Below are positions 11,170 through 23,133 of a stretch of DNA of 64,000 nt, piece after piece. The position numbers were made by a program, and so were the translations under genes. The stretch is from Euglena gracilis. Lineage: Eukaryota; Euglenida; Euglenophyceae; Euglenales. How positions within the stretch are numbered: the stretch's first letter is position 1; each line of letters begins with the position of its first letter. The notes beneath the pieces were generated by a model, which searched no databases, was not told the DNA's origin, and worked only from the letters and a program-made list of their open reading frames with translations. The stretch lies in the NCBI GenBank assembly GCA_039621445.1, contig CP154954.1, forward strand, positions 18,338,642 through 18,402,641. Direction: 5' to 3'.

Positions 11170-11371
11170 AGCCTGGGGGACACATCACATATGGAGCAAA
11201 AGGCGAAGCCTCCCATGCCAGAAACGGCCACCCAACCCCGTTCCACAGGTTCATGAACACATCGTCTCGGCTGTAGTTAATCGAATGGACAAGATCAAGG
11301 AAATTGGCCCCAACCTGAGTAATGGGAATGGAGGCCCTTCGTGAGAAGAAATGAGCAATCTGCTAATGTCG
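11170..11371 (-). CDS. Candidate exon of unknown function
   Basis: An open frame reads QIAHFFSRRASIPITQVGAN and continues FLDLVHSINYSRDDVFMNLW. It is preceded by ATTAG, a possible acceptor. Composition looks protein-like but third-position GC is lower than in the other exons and no family is recognised. It may belong to gene A or be a chance frame. Confidence 0.25.
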
Positions 11372-11609
11372 GCGGGTTGGAATTTTGGGCAACAACTTCC
11401 AGAGGAGGCACTCTCAGGACTTTTTAATGGGAAAAATCAGACCGTGTTGGCCGAAGGTGACACATTCTGGGGCAGGGGTTCAAAAACAGAAATGGTATGC
11501 ACACAAAAATGGGCGGAAATGGGCACAAAAAGGCGGCGGATCTGGCACTTAAAGATTTTCTCTTTGTCGACTTGTGAAATTGCACATACGACGATTTTTA
11601 CAAAAAACC

Positions 11610-11788
11610 TACCCCCCCCCCCCGGCGCTTGGCCCGGGCCATGATTGAAGGTAAAGCCAGGAGGTGAACCTCAGAGGGCCAAGATTGCATGTTAACAATC
11701 CAGGCGGCCATGCCAAAAGGCCAAAAGCCAACTTAGGGGCCAAGTTTGCATGTAAGGAGGAGGGGGGCAAGCGCCCAGGGGGGGGGTA
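11610..11788. repeat. TIR element, GGCGCTTG family
   Basis: TACCCCCCCCCCCCGGCGCTTG at the left end is mirrored by CAAGCGCCCAGGGGGGGGGTA at the right end. Interior GGCCAAGATTGCATG and GGCCAAGTTTGCATG are two diverged copies of one word. Confidence 0.65.
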
Positions 11789-12120
11789 AACTTGCTGACC
11801 ACCTCTGTCAGAGTTTTTTTTTAATTTTCGGCTTTCTGTGATCTAGGTTCTAATTCACAGACGTTTCGAATTCATTTTTCCTGACTAAATTTGCATGTGT
11901 CCTTTGAAATTGCCGGGTTTGGGTGTCCACTGGAATGAGAAACATAAGGTCAAAAGTGCGCGAAAAGCCTGGGAGGGAACCACCGCGGGCCGTGGCCGAC
12001 TAAATAAGGAATGCCGCCCCGGGGAAAAAGTAGGGTTTAGGTACCGGAGTTTTGCTGTATTTTTTTTGGTTTTTTTCCCGCTTTTGGGGAGCTTGGTCAT
12101 GGGGGTTTCGTGCCACTCCG

Positions 12121-12762
<642 letters not shown>

Positions 12763-12969
12763 CAAAATCCACCAAAGTGCCAGGAGTGAGTGGGCCAAAA
12801 ATGACATTTCGCTCACATGTGTCGTCGTCATGCTCCCTCTTTCTCAAACTTGTACTTTATAGACTTACCAGTTTAAAATTCAAACTTTTCGACCCAGCAA
12901 AGCTAATCGTAATTGTACTCGACACAACAATGGAAGACACAGACACACAACAAGGGAGCGATTTACCGG

Positions 12970-13165
12970 CAAGGGCACAGCCGAAAAGCCTCCCGGTGAA
13001 CGTCGGGGACTCCCGGTGTCGTTTCCGCTGCGGGTTGGAGGAGGAGGCGGGCGCCGCCCCGCCCACAGGGGCGGTACGCTCCCGCAGCCGCTTCACCAGC
13101 GGAGCCAGGGGCCGGCCAAGAGGTTCTCCCTTTGAGCCGTTCAGGAAATTCCACCTACGGTTGGA
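12970..13165 (-). CDS. Candidate linker exon of gene A
   Basis: A GC-rich segment whose most natural frame reads FLNGSKGEPLGRPLAPLVKR and continues LRERTAPVGGAAPASSSNPQ, a low-complexity basic and Ala/Ser-rich linker. It lies between the SAM-like exon at 13440-13545 and the ART exons. Exact ends are not resolved; an overlapping frame is also open. Confidence 0.35.
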
Positions 13166-13459
13166 CAGGAAGAGGGGAAGGTTACCTGGGGGGCGCGACA
13201 AACGTTCCAAAAAAATTGAAAAAAATAAATACAACAGATTAAAAATCAAAGTAAAATTAAACAAAAAACAAAATTAAAATGAATTAAAAATAGAATTGGC
13301 AACGAGGCAGTCTCATTAGGGGAGGGATGTATGTGGGTCGCCTATTTGTGTATTTTTGGCATAAATCAGCGAGGGGAGGGATGGACGGTGCAAGACAAAC
13401 AACAGGAAGCCCCCCCCCACCACCGAGGGTCGGGGGCCTGGGCAGGATGGCCTGCGGCT

Positions 13460-13545
13460 CCAACACGCCGTGCCTCAGCAGGTCCTCCTTGCTGGCCAGC
13501 GCCAGCGCCTCCACCGAGTTGTACCCGCGGAGGGGGGCCGCATAC
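13460..13545 (-). CDS. Gene A, SAM-like domain exon 2
   Basis: The reading APLRGYNSVEALALASKEDL continues LRHGVLEPQ. This fits the second half of a SAM-like helical domain: Gly-Tyr-x-Ser-(V/L)-x-x-Leu, a Ser/Thr-x-Glu-Asp-Leu helix cap, then a Gly-Val turn. It is strongly third-position GC biased. It joins naturally to the exon at 15018-14981 to read SPYA-APLRGYNSVEAL. The junction lies inside a 6-bp GTATGC repeated at both sides, and the acceptor side reads CTG, not CAG. A GC donor (CAG-GCCATC) is plausible near 13460. SAM domains mediate oligomerisation; the partner here is unknown. Confidence 0.5.
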
Positions 13546-13559
13546 CAGATGGGTGCACA

Positions 13560-14150
13560 CCCAACAAAAAACCGTCCAGGGGGCTGGACCCCTCCGACAA
13601 CCTCGAACCTGAAGGCGGTGGGGAAATTTTTCTGGTCCAGCAGAATCCGAAAAAATGGGCGAAATCGTTGAAATATCCTGATTTTTCTTGGAAAACAAAT
13701 GGGAAAAAAATGCTCTTTTTTTGCGCTTTTTTTGGTTTTTTCTTTTCATATGGAGACACCAAAGTTGAGTGGCTGTAAAAGGACCAAACTGGACACCTCC
13801 GGCAAGGTTGCGTTGGACGTGGGGCGGGGGCAGGTAAGGAAGATGGGGGGGTTCATAGACAAGGGAATAACAAGATTAAAAAAAATATTATATTTTTTTA
13901 ATAAAAAATAAATAAATATTTATTATTAAATAAAACAAAAAATGTCGACATTGGAAAATTCCGTGCTTCTTCAGTGAGAAGACTTCCTTTTTCCTGGGGG
14001 GATTGCGTTTCCACTCGGAGGGGGTTGGAACTGTGGAAAGGATAATCAACAATGAACAAAGGCCAGAAGCTCTGAAACCAGCACACAATTATCATAAACC
14101 AATTGGGGGTTGGGCAGGGATAGATGAGAAGCGCGTTGGTAATGAGGTAG
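13560..14150. other. Unassigned intronic stretch
   Basis: AT-rich between 13870 and 13950; GGCTGGACCCCTCCGAC fragment at 13575-13600. No further exon seen. Confidence 0.35.
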
Positions 14151-14154
14151 GTAG

Positions 14155-14275
14155 GGGTCGCTGAGCTCTTTCCCTTTATGGGTAAGAGCAAAGCTTACCC
14201 CTGGGGAAAAGGGGGGGTTGGACTTCCATTGCGTGCACCTTAAGAGCTCAGCACTATTCAAAACATGGTAAAGTG
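14155..14275. repeat. CTGAGCTCTT inverted-repeat element, short copy
   Basis: CTGAGCTCTT (14161-14170) is inverted to AAGAGCTCAG (14242-14251), followed by CACTATTCAAAAC. The same two ends bound a much longer segment at 27257-28087, so the interior size is variable. Confidence 0.55.
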
Positions 14276-14979
14276 GCAGGGGGGGCAGGGGCAGACCCCC
14301 CACTGCTGGGAGGGGGTGTCTGGACCGGACTCCCAAGTTCAAAAATAGCAAAATTTTCCTCCCGGCGCCGTGGGCAAAAATATGGTCAAAAATGCCCTGT
14401 GCCCCTTTTTGGGCATATTGCACATTTTTTTTGGATATTTTGGTGTTTCCACATGAAAAAAAACAACCCCAAAAATGCAAAAAAATGAGCATTTTTGGAA
14501 AAATATTTTCATTTATTCTCAAAGAAAAATCAGGGGTTTTCAAAATTTTGGCCCTTTTTCTGTCCCTTTGTTGGGCCAGAAAATCTTCTCAGTCGCCTTA
14601 AATTTGGAGGTTGTCGGAGGGGGGGTCCAACCCGTGTCGGGGGGTCTGAAACCCCCCCTCAAGGCTTTCCATACATCACTTGGGTAGGGTCCTCAGCAAC
14701 CTTTGTGGACTCTAATTGCGATGTAACAAGATTTGTTGGCAAAAGGATATTTTTCAAGGGTGGGGTTTACCAGTGGTGGGGATGGACAAAATATGTCCCT
14801 GGCCCTGCGTGGTCTTTCGTTTTTGTTTAAACAATTCAGTGGTCCTGGAAAGAAACATACGACATTGAGGGATAAAAATGTCCAGACAACTGAACCAGAT
14901 AGACACAAGGAGTTCACTTTGGAAAGAAATCTGCGTGCCTCGCAGTCCCCCTGCCCAGCCCGGGCCAGCGAAATGGCAT
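14276..14979. other. Unassigned intronic stretch
   Basis: Contains GCAGACCCCCC-type runs at 14280-14340 and TTTTGGCCC-like words; no exon or complete element recognised. Confidence 0.35.
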
Positions 14980-14980
14980 A

Positions 14981-15018
14981 CGGGGACAGATGCAGCGACG
15001 CGAGCAGCGCTTCCAGGT
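14981..15018 (-). CDS. Gene A, SAM-like domain exon 1
   Basis: Reads DLEALLASLHLSPYA, the typical first helix of a SAM domain (hydrophobic LL..L.L..Y). The acceptor is ATCAGCAG (AG at 15020-15019). The start uses two bases of the first codon. The end lies inside a GTATGC shared with the start of the next exon. This is the most upstream exon of gene A that was recognised; the start codon and any 5' exons were not found. Confidence 0.5.
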
Positions 15019-15259
15019 CTGCTGATAGCAGGGCATTGGCCGACCGCGCGTCCCACCCTCAACCTCCAAACATCACAAGCACATTTGAAGTAGAGACAGA
15101 TAACTCTTCATTTTACTTGGCCTTATGGTTCCCATCACCTTGCAGTGCGGGTCGTTGAGCCATAATGGCAAAACCCACGTTGACCCAAACAGACACTCAA
15201 ACCAACCAAAACCCTCCACCTTGGGGCAAACACGCTGTGGCAAGCAGGGCGTTTTTTAA

Positions 15260-15680
15260 TGACCCCCGGGGGTCCAGCCCAGAGGCTAGAAAATTTGGGC
15301 TGGCTGGAAAAAGGCTGCTGGCTGACCCCCCCCCCCTGCTTAGGAGTCCTAACTCGCACTTAGCTTTGAATGCGACAAGAAATTGCGCCGATGCGCAACC
15401 TTGCAAAAAAAGTCCTGCTTTTTCAACACCGAGGCCCGATTTTCAGGACTTTCAGGTCCGCACTGGTCTGTCCCTCCACCCCCAGTGCCTGGGCACGAGG
15501 GCCACAACTTGGAACGTCAGGTCTGCGGGCACACGTCTTCCAGGGTCCAGTGTGCGCGACCCCAAGCGCCGCGTAATGAAACGAGGGGACTGCATTGCGC
15601 ACTTGCGCAATGGCACAACTAAATTTTTCAGTACAAAAAAATAACCGCGTTGCACACTTATGCAATATTTTAAAAAGTTT
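15260..15680. repeat. GGCTGG fragment and ATTGCGCA palindromes
   Basis: A GGCTGG...ACCCCCC fragment (15260-15340) is followed by palindromes TTGCGCCGATGCGCAA (15389), CATTGCGCACTTGCGCAATG (15593) and TTGCACACTTATGCAA. The same word recurs on the far side of the non-LTR element. Confidence 0.55.
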
Positions 15681-15686
15681 GTAACT

Positions 15687-15755
15687 CTAAATGGCTGCTA
15701 GACTTTACTTGGCCCCCGGGGGGGGGGGTCCAAGTAAAGACTCCAGGGGGTCAAA
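15687..15755. repeat. Left inverted flank of the non-LTR element
   Basis: TAAATGGCTGCTAGACTTTACTTGGCCCCC is inverted to GGGGGCCAAGTAAAATTTAGCTGCC at 18408-18432. At this side CTTTACTTGG...CCAAGTAAAG also forms a local 37-bp palindrome around a C/G run. Confidence 0.6.
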
Positions 15756-15790
15756 CTATTTTTTTTGCGTTAATGATGGAATAGGGTTAG

Positions 15791-18395
15791 GTGCGCGAGT
15801 TAGGCCTAAGGTTAGGCCTAACTTATGGACGGGAACGGGTGCGCGGTCTGGTTGAAGAAGGTGCTCTCGGCAAGGCTGTGGATGTTCTCACATCTCTGCC
15901 CCAGGCATCCTCTGGGGACCCAGCAGTACTGGAGAAACTTCTTTCGCTCCACCCACCAGGGTCACCTGCCCGAGCCAATTTGCCGCTGCTAGGCAATTTT
16001 CCACAATCTTCAGACTTCAGCTACACTTCAATTGTGCAAGAAGCCGCAGCTTCTTTCCCCCGCGGCAGCGCCCCTGGCCCATCTGGCCTTCGCCCACGAC
16101 ACCTTCAGGACTTGTTGGACCGAGAGGCAGGGGCAGGCCCCTTACACACAGCCCTGGGTTCCCTGGCTCAGAGGGCCTGGGAGGGCTCTTTACCGACAAG
16201 TGCATCGGTCATTTTTGGTACGTCCAACCTGATCCCACTCGCGAAAAAGGATGGCGGGCTGCGCCCGATCGCCGTAGGAGACTGCCTCCGCCGTTTCATT
16301 GGGAAAATGCTGTTGCGACATCCGCAATGCAAAACGGAAACATCTCAGCTGTTCCCGATGCAACGGAGTGGGAGTACGGTATGGTGCGGAAACAGTGGGG
16401 CTTGTGACACAGGCCGCAATTGCCTCTTTGCCGGCCGATGGCGACTGGGTCATTTTCCAGGCCGATGTTTCCAATGCTTTCAACACCATCGATCGATCCA
16501 CCTTCTTACAGGCATCCCTGGAGCTTTGTCCGTCCCTGTACAACTGGCTTCGCTTTTCCTAGAGGGGAGATGCCCCGCTACTTTGCCAGGGCGAAGTGGT
16601 CTGTCACAGCAGGACCGGCGTCCATCAAGGGGACACCTGTGGGCCCCTTGCTTTGGCTTGGGTCTGCATCGGGCTCTGCAACAGGCTTCGGCCACCTTGC
16701 CAACCATGGTTTGGCAGGCTTGGTACTTGGATGACGGAACTGTCATCGGCCCTGCCGCCGACGTTTTGCCATTTACGGCTTCCCTTGCCACGGCACTCCG
16801 CTCCATTGGGCTCCAACTCAACCCCTCTAAATGCGCCTTGTGGGGACCGGGTGTACCCTGTGCCACCCCGAAACCTCCGGCCCTTCAGATCCTCCCTCCC
16901 GAACACCTCGCACAAAACTTCCCAATCACCCCATGGGGACCGGGAACTGGCATCCTGTGCCTTGGGGTACCGTGTGACTAACCCGGTGACAGCACCTTCT
17001 CCGACATTACTTGGGCCAAGGCATCTGAAAATTTTCAGGCTACCACCTCGTGCCTCCAACAACTGCCGGACCCCCAATTGCAACACTGTTTGCACGTAAT
17101 TGTCTGGACGGCTGCCGCGTGACACACCTTCTGCGTCAAACGAATTTCTGTTCCGGTACACAGAGTGTGCAAATCATCTCAGATTCCATCTGGCATGCGG
17201 TCTGTGACATTGTGGGGGCACCCTTGTCCGTCTTGCATTGGAACCAAATTACCTTGCCCTGCAACAAGACGGGATGGGGTATCACAGACCCCCAGCTGGA
17301 AAGGCCAGCCGCCCGTCTGGCTGCTTGCGTGGGTTTTTCCCAACGGGCACCCGGCTTCATATCCCTCCACTCTGGCGCATGAACCCGCTACCGGACACCA
17401 TCCCCGTTGCCAAATTGGCCCATGATACTTTGGGTCCACAGCGAACCCCTGGCCTCGTGGATCGCCAACCCTTCCTCCTTGGCCTCTTCCACCCCAGATC
17501 ATTCCACTCAATCGTGGTGGGCCGAACGTTTCCACGTCGTTCGCGTGGCAACCTTGGAGGAGGGTGCGCCACTTCGGGACATCGCCAGACTTCGTTGTCA
17601 GTCCTCTGCCTTCCTTCAAAATTGGATGACCGTCCTACCGTCCAGGTCCGTAAACACTGTCCTGGCACCGGATGAATACAGGCTGCTATTGCGCTTCTGG
17701 ACCGGTTTGCCCCTGATCCCAACAACTGATATGCTTTTGTGTCCCTTGTGTGCTGAGGCGGTTCCTGGCTTGCAGAAGGAATGGCATAACTGAAAGACAT
17801 AACTGCGTACACGACGCCATCTTTGACCTCTGCCAACGCTCAGGCATCACCCTGCGCAAAGAACAGGGCTGTGAGGCTGGCACCCGTGACGCTGATCTCC
17901 TCCTCCTCGGGTGGAACAAAGGGAAGCACCTTGCTGTGGATGTCACCATCGAACACCCGCTAGCTCCTTCACGTTGGCCTCTGAATTTGACCTGAGTTCA
18001 GCGTACTCTACCGGATGCTGAACTTCACAAACGATCCCAGGCTGAATATCGGTGCGCCCGTCACCAATGGGAGTACATTGGGGCGGCCTTCAACCCATGG
18101 GGGTGCACTGGGCCAGCCTCCCTGCATCCCATTCTGTTTTGAGTCCACCGACCAGTGGCACAGCCTACTGGATTTGAGTGTTCAGGGGGGGTAGGGCTAT
18201 ATACAGAAGCAGCGGTCTGTCCGAGGTACGGGGGAAGGCGTTAGAAGCCGAGCGGACGAGCCAGCCTCCAAACTCCTACGTGATGTGCTGCGCCTCGCGA
18301 CCAACTCTTACTCTGGAACTGCCAAACAACGCAAATTTCAAGAATTGACTGAAAACCTGGCCATCTCGCTAGCCCGTGCTGTAGCACGGCAGTAC
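15791..18395 (+). pseudogene. Degenerate non-LTR retrotransposon (RT plus restriction-like endonuclease)
   Basis: Reverse-transcriptase motifs occur in order across shifting frames: SAPGPSGLRPRHL, IPLAKKDGGLRPIAVGD, VIFQADVSNAFNTID, SRTGVHQGDTCGPLALAW and YLDDGT (16724-16735, catalytic Asp pair). Downstream lie CPLC (about 17740), ACRRNGITERHN and ADLLLLGWNKGKHLAVDVT, which fit the CCHC zinc motif and the PD...D-V-T core of a restriction-like endonuclease used by R2/NeSL-type elements for target cleavage. The C-terminal LAISLARAVARQY ends at 18393. At least two frameshifts and an in-frame TAG (16560) break the frame, so it is dead. No nucleic-acid-binding N-terminus or poly-A tail is evident. 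Confidence 0.85.
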
Positions 18396-18403
18396 CCCCC
18401 CCC

Positions 18404-18441
18404 CCGGGGGGGGCCAAGTAAAATTTAGCTGCCTTCTAAAT
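18404..18441. repeat. Right inverted flank of the non-LTR element
   Basis: GGGGGCCAAGTAAAATTTAGCTGCCTTCTAAAT mirrors the left flank at 15687-15717 with a few mismatches and one indel. Confidence 0.6.
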
Positions 18442-18444
18442 ATC

Positions 18445-20110
18445 TGTGGTCATTGCGCACTTGCACAATGGTTACACAACGTGTGTATGTTAAAATTGCG
18501 CAATGTAACTCTTGAAATTTCATTCTACATAAATGTGCCCATTGCGCAGATGAGCAAAAAGAACCAACTTTGAACTTCTTATTCATATCACTGTGGGTGG
18601 AGAGAGTGGTCCTGAAATCTTAACATCAGAGACAAGGGACAACAAGCCACCCCCCTGGTGTGTTTATGCAACCACCATCTTCTTCATATTCAGAGGTGCC
18701 TTGTCCTACGCATTGTGAGCACAATTCCAAAGCTGGAGGTTCATTCCACTTCTTGGCCACCAATTGAAACTCGAAAATTTTGCATTTGAAAAAGAACACG
18801 TAACAGATAAACTCTGGGAATCAAAGCGCAGAGAAAGCACTTTTGGGGGCCCAAAAATGTTTTAAAAAAGCCCCAGGATTTGAAGAAACTGGAAATGAGA
18901 AGTCGAAAAGGAACATCAAAAATAGCGGAGAATGGTGCACATATTGGCAGACCTTTTCCCGGTGGTTTGCAACCCACCGGACAGCCCAATTGCACCAGGC
19001 AGATGGAGGACACGGTTCGGTCAAAACAGTTCTTCGAGTCATCATCCCAAAAAAACCCTACTCCCAGCACGAGTGCAGCGTTGCTATGGCTTCACAGCCT
19101 GATGTCCATAATTCTTCTTATTGGAACGGCCCTCCCTCCCTGGGCATGTGCGCAATTGTTAATGGGAACCCCTGAGTTATGGGTGCCTCTCTGGCGTGTT
19201 ATGGCATGCCGGGGGCCCCTCTCTGCATGGCTGATATAGGGCTTGGAGAACAAATTCATTGCGCAGGTGCGCAATGGAGATGCCTCTCAAATGCACTGCC
19301 TTTTCATTCAGATTACACGTTAGGTGCGTGTTTGCACTTCTCATTGATTCTGTGTGGACCATTGCACACCAGTGGTCGTAATGTATTTCCTCACCAAGCC
19401 CAAGTCTGGCTGTGCAAAAAGGGTCTCCTGACACACCGTAACACGCCCATAAGATCAGGGGCATCTGTTAACCATTGCACACATGTGCAACGATTACCCG
19501 TTGCACACATGCACAATGGATAACGGTTGCTTATGTGCTCCATGGGCAGAACCATTGCATTCCATTCCCGGCAGTGCGGGGGCTGGAGTTGCTCACCAGA
19601 CGTTGGGGCAAGACACTGGGCTTGCCCTCAATCCCGCCCAACCCCTCCACCTGGGTGTTGTACCGCTCCTCACGCTTCAAGCTCCCAAGGATCACAATTC
19701 TTTGGCACGCCTTTTTGCAGGTTTTCAAAATATGTGTGTAGAGTCCACCCTCTGGATGACTCAGCACGCAACTCTTCAGGCACATTCCAACGATCCTGAA
19801 AAAGCAATTAAAAGGCCTGTGTGACACTGGTCGTGGACACTCGGGGGGCTTCACAAACGGGGAGACACAATGGGGGTTTTGGAACTATTTTGGGAAAATT
19901 CAGGTCTCCCGGAGTTCAAACCCAGGGTTTTGAACTGTTTTAAACATGGTGCGTGGACTGAAAAACACCGAAATTGGGCCTGTTCCCTGGGTCCCAACAG
20001 CAGCAAATGATGCAGGTTCTTCAGAGGGAGGGTCTAAAGGGTCAGAAGGGTGGTTTTAACCACCAGGTTTCAAAAAATTGCAGCATTGCGCTTATGCGCA
20101 AGGCAAAAAT
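18445..20110. repeat. Block with dispersed ATTGCGCA palindromes
   Basis: CATTGCGCACTTGCACAATGG (18452), ATTGCGCAATG (18496), CATTGCGCAGGTGCGCAATGG (19258), CATTGCACACATGTGCAACG (19475), CGTTGCACACATGCACAATGG (19499) and CATTGCGCTTATGCGCAAGG (20084). Between them no exon is supported. A related block lies at 29640-30260. Confidence 0.6.
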
Positions 20111-20750
20111 CAAAACTTTAAGTGCGAGTTAGGCCCTAGCAGCTGGATGGTAACAGTTTTTTTTGGCTTTTGGGGTGGAAAAACGCCCCAAAATGGGTCA
20201 AAAATGGGCGAAAATGGGTTGAAAAAGGGCTCCGGGGCAAATTTAGGGTCAAAAAATCAAAATTTAGCACAATTGGCAGTTTTTTTTTGGATATTTGGCA
20301 GTTTCAATTTTTTTGGTACCCTGTTCAACCCGGGTCGGGTCCAGATCCCCTGAATAAAACTCGTTGGGGGGGGGGGTCCGAGGCTTCAAAAAAGGCTGCT
20401 GGCTGGAAAAAGGCTGCTGGCTAGCTGGACCCCTCGGGGTGGGGTCAAATTTTCTTAAACTACTCCCTGGTGGCAAGGCCCTGGGGGAAGGGGCGAAGGA
20501 GATGCCTGCGACGGGTGCTGGCGTCGGCGCCGGCGCTGGGGACGGTGGAACTGGCGGGCCACCCGCAGGTGTCAGCCGGCAGTGGCACTCCCCCCCCCCC
20601 CTCAAGAAGCAGTGTGGTGGGGGGTTGCCCCATGGATTGCACCCCCATCGGCCTGGATTTTGTCGTTTTCTTTTTCATTTTCGTTATTTTCGTCATTTTC
20701 TTTTTTTTTAAACAAATTACCAACAAAATGGAGGGTATGGTGTGCTCGTA

Positions 20751-21116
20751 AACCCCCCCAAATAACCCCCCCAAATAACCCCCCCCCCCCTTGGGGGCCG
20801 ATTTCGAGCGCCAAAATAAGTCCCCCCCCCCTGTGCACAACGTGCATAAGCAGATGGATTCCTTGACCAGGAGTGCTCACACAGACACTGTCTACATCCT
20901 GGCTATTTTTGAAGGTCAGAAAGCTATTCTTCTTCCGATTCTTCCGCAAAAGACCCAGATACCTATCCTGGACGCTGATATCAGACATTGTTCGGGAAGA
21001 ACCTGTTCAGGTAGCAGTGCCCAAATAACACCCCCCCCCCCAAATAACACCCCCCTGGACCCCCAGTTCGGGTGCCCAAATAACACGGGGGGGTGTTGTT
21101 TGAGTGGGGGAGGGTT
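20751..21116. mobile_element. TA-flanked MITE, copy 2
   Basis: Left end AACCCCCCCAAATAACCCCC, right end GGGGGTGTTGTTTGAGTGGGGGAGGGTT, each flanked by TA (20749-20750 and 21117-21118). The interior carries GATTTCGAGCGCC and GTTCGGGTGCCC, shared with 34778-35045. No transposase. Confidence 0.75.
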
Positions 21117-21118
21117 TA

Positions 21119-22990
21119 GCGGATCACCACTTCCAGCGGCAGGGGTGTGTGCGGTCTTGAAAGGACCGGGCGTGTCGACCCATTAACCAATGGAACTGGA
21201 AAAACGTTTCAGCAGATTAAAAAAAAATAATGTATCCAGGTGGAATGGATGCGTCTGGTGTCTAAGCAGAAGACCGGGAGTGGTCCCATCGAATTTTCCT
21301 TAAAAAATGTTGTCCGAAACTGCTCTCACTTTATAATCCCCCGTGTGGGCCTAAGCCAGATTACTGCAGTTGTCCAAAAAGAAAAGCAATACAAAAACAC
21401 ATGCAGCACAGACTCCCTAGTCGGAAGCGAAACCTATCCCAGCCTTTTAAGTTGCAAGAACGGAATCAACTTACTCCACTGCCATCCAAAGACAGACCAA
21501 AAAAATCATCAAACGGCTGCCAAACGAAAGGCTTACGTGTGCTATTTGTAAAGATAGACCGGCGTTCAGTGTTGAAGGCACATTGGCGGAATCCCTGTGG
21601 GCCGGAAATATGATAAAAAAAACCAACCTTCCCTGGGAAACTACCATTCAGAAACAACGCGGCGATCAGAATTGATCGCAAACGTCACTGAGAAAAAAAG
21701 CAACGACAAAAAAAATCTTTTCTTTTCAAAAGGGCCAGCAACGTGGACCAAGAGTTGGCAATCCCCGAAAAAAAAAACCAGCGAATTTTTCGAGAAAAAA
21801 AAACATCCGACGCCATTAAAAGCTGGATTTTGAAAACGCCGTACAACAACCCATCAAATATTTTTTGTACAATGAATGTTGCTGACCCTTCAAGGAGGGA
21901 AATTGATGTGAAAATAGGCCATCTTAAGATTGACCTCGCCCCCCCCCTCCCCGAAAAACTTCTTTGACCAACCTGGAAGAGGGTGCCTTCTGCTATGGGG
22001 TGTCTGCCCACAGCAGAACCCCCTCCTCTGGGGGTTGGTTTTGGGTCCTGGTGCCTGCCGACCAAGCAAACCTCCCTTGAAGATGGCCATTTTCGGCCCC
22101 CAGTGTCCTCAGTAACTGGGGACATGCTGCAGCGCTACCCCCAAAACCTGACCCTTCGCTCGGGGGAGTGGAGAATGCCCTGGGGGACCAAAGGCACCCA
22201 TTTGCCAAGTTCCTTCCTCCCAAAATTTTGTGTTTTTAACCTTTTCTGCCGAAAAATTGCCCCCAAAACGGCCAGTCAAAAATTCCCTTTTGGTGCTGAC
22301 ACTTTGCCAGGGGTCTGGGAGGGCGGCCTTGTCCACCCCGCTCCTTGTGGTGGTGGTGGGGCAGGGGCGAGGTCGGTTTGCCGGTAGTCAGCCGTGTGGA
22401 CTTTGTTGGAGGCAGCAGAGCTCGCCACCTTTGTTTTTCCGCCAAAAATGCAAACATGGAAATGCTCTGTTCCAGGAAAATCTCTTTCTTCGCTTTGGGC
22501 TGCCAACAGAAAGCGTTGCAGTCGAAAATTAAAACCTCTTCGTCCAAAAAAAAAGAGGGGACGGTTTGTGGCATTTGATTAAAAAGCAAATAACAAAGTT
22601 TGACCGCAAAGATCAAACAAACCCTTAACCCAAAAGGCAAGGTTTTGAGACGGAACAGAACGGACTGTGAAATGTCCAGTGTCCTGCGAAATGCCGAGCA
22701 GGCTTCTTTTACAAGGGGGAGAGTTGATATCCGAGACCTTCGGAAAAATTGCGGAAAATTGCGGGAAATTACAGAAATTGTGGCCAATTTGTGGTTATCA
22801 ATCTCTCCCCTGTCTTTTACCAACCCAGGGCCGGGGGTTGTGCTGAAGTACAAAAGCTAAAGCACAACTCACCTGAAAACCTGACCCCCCCTCATCAATG
22901 CCTGGGGGGGGTCGCAAATGCCCTGCCTGCCTGCCCCACAGCCCCCCCCCCCCCCGGCAGGGGATCCGGCCCAATATCAAGCCCCGAGCA
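21119..22990. other. Unassigned stretch (gene B 3' side)
   Basis: A modest repeat fragment (GGGTGCCTTCTGC...GGTGCCTGCC) lies near 21980-22060. Several open frames of 60 to 200 codons lack codon bias and recognisable motifs. No exon is supported. Confidence 0.35.
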
Positions 22991-22998
22991 ACGCTGGC

Positions 22999-23131
22999 CC
23001 GGTCCACGGCGCCACGACACTTTGACCCAATCGGGGCTTTGGTGGTCCACCTCCGTCACGACGCCGACGGTGCCTGCCCCGCCGTCCTGGTCGCCCCACT
23101 GCCACGTCTCGCCGCGCACGACGCGGGCGGG
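22999..23131 (-). CDS. Gene B, MIB/HERC2 domain exon, copy 2
   Basis: Reads ARVVRGETWQWGDQDGGAGT then VGVVTEVD, matching the MIB/HERC2 signature (R-V-x-R-G-x-x-W-x-W-G-x-Q-D-G-G-x-G-x-x-G-x-V), a small beta-barrel found in ubiquitin ligases of the Mind-bomb and HERC2 type and in other proteins. The exon ends at GGACCG-G before GCCAGC (22998-22997). The paralogous exon at 30753 shows the same end and diverges immediately after, which supports a GC donor. The start is approximate; no clean AG acceptor was found at the domain start. No RING or HECT domain was seen. Confidence 0.75.
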
Positions 23132-23133
23132 GG

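Noticed and set aside
15389-20110. Possible CRISPR-like array of ATTGCGCA palindromes
   Set aside because: Spacing is irregular, from tens to thousands of bases, copies vary in sequence, and the window is eukaryotic.
21240-22860. Several open frames of 75 to 205 codons on both strands
   Set aside because: No codon bias, motif or splice context; lengths are within expectation for this amount of sequence.
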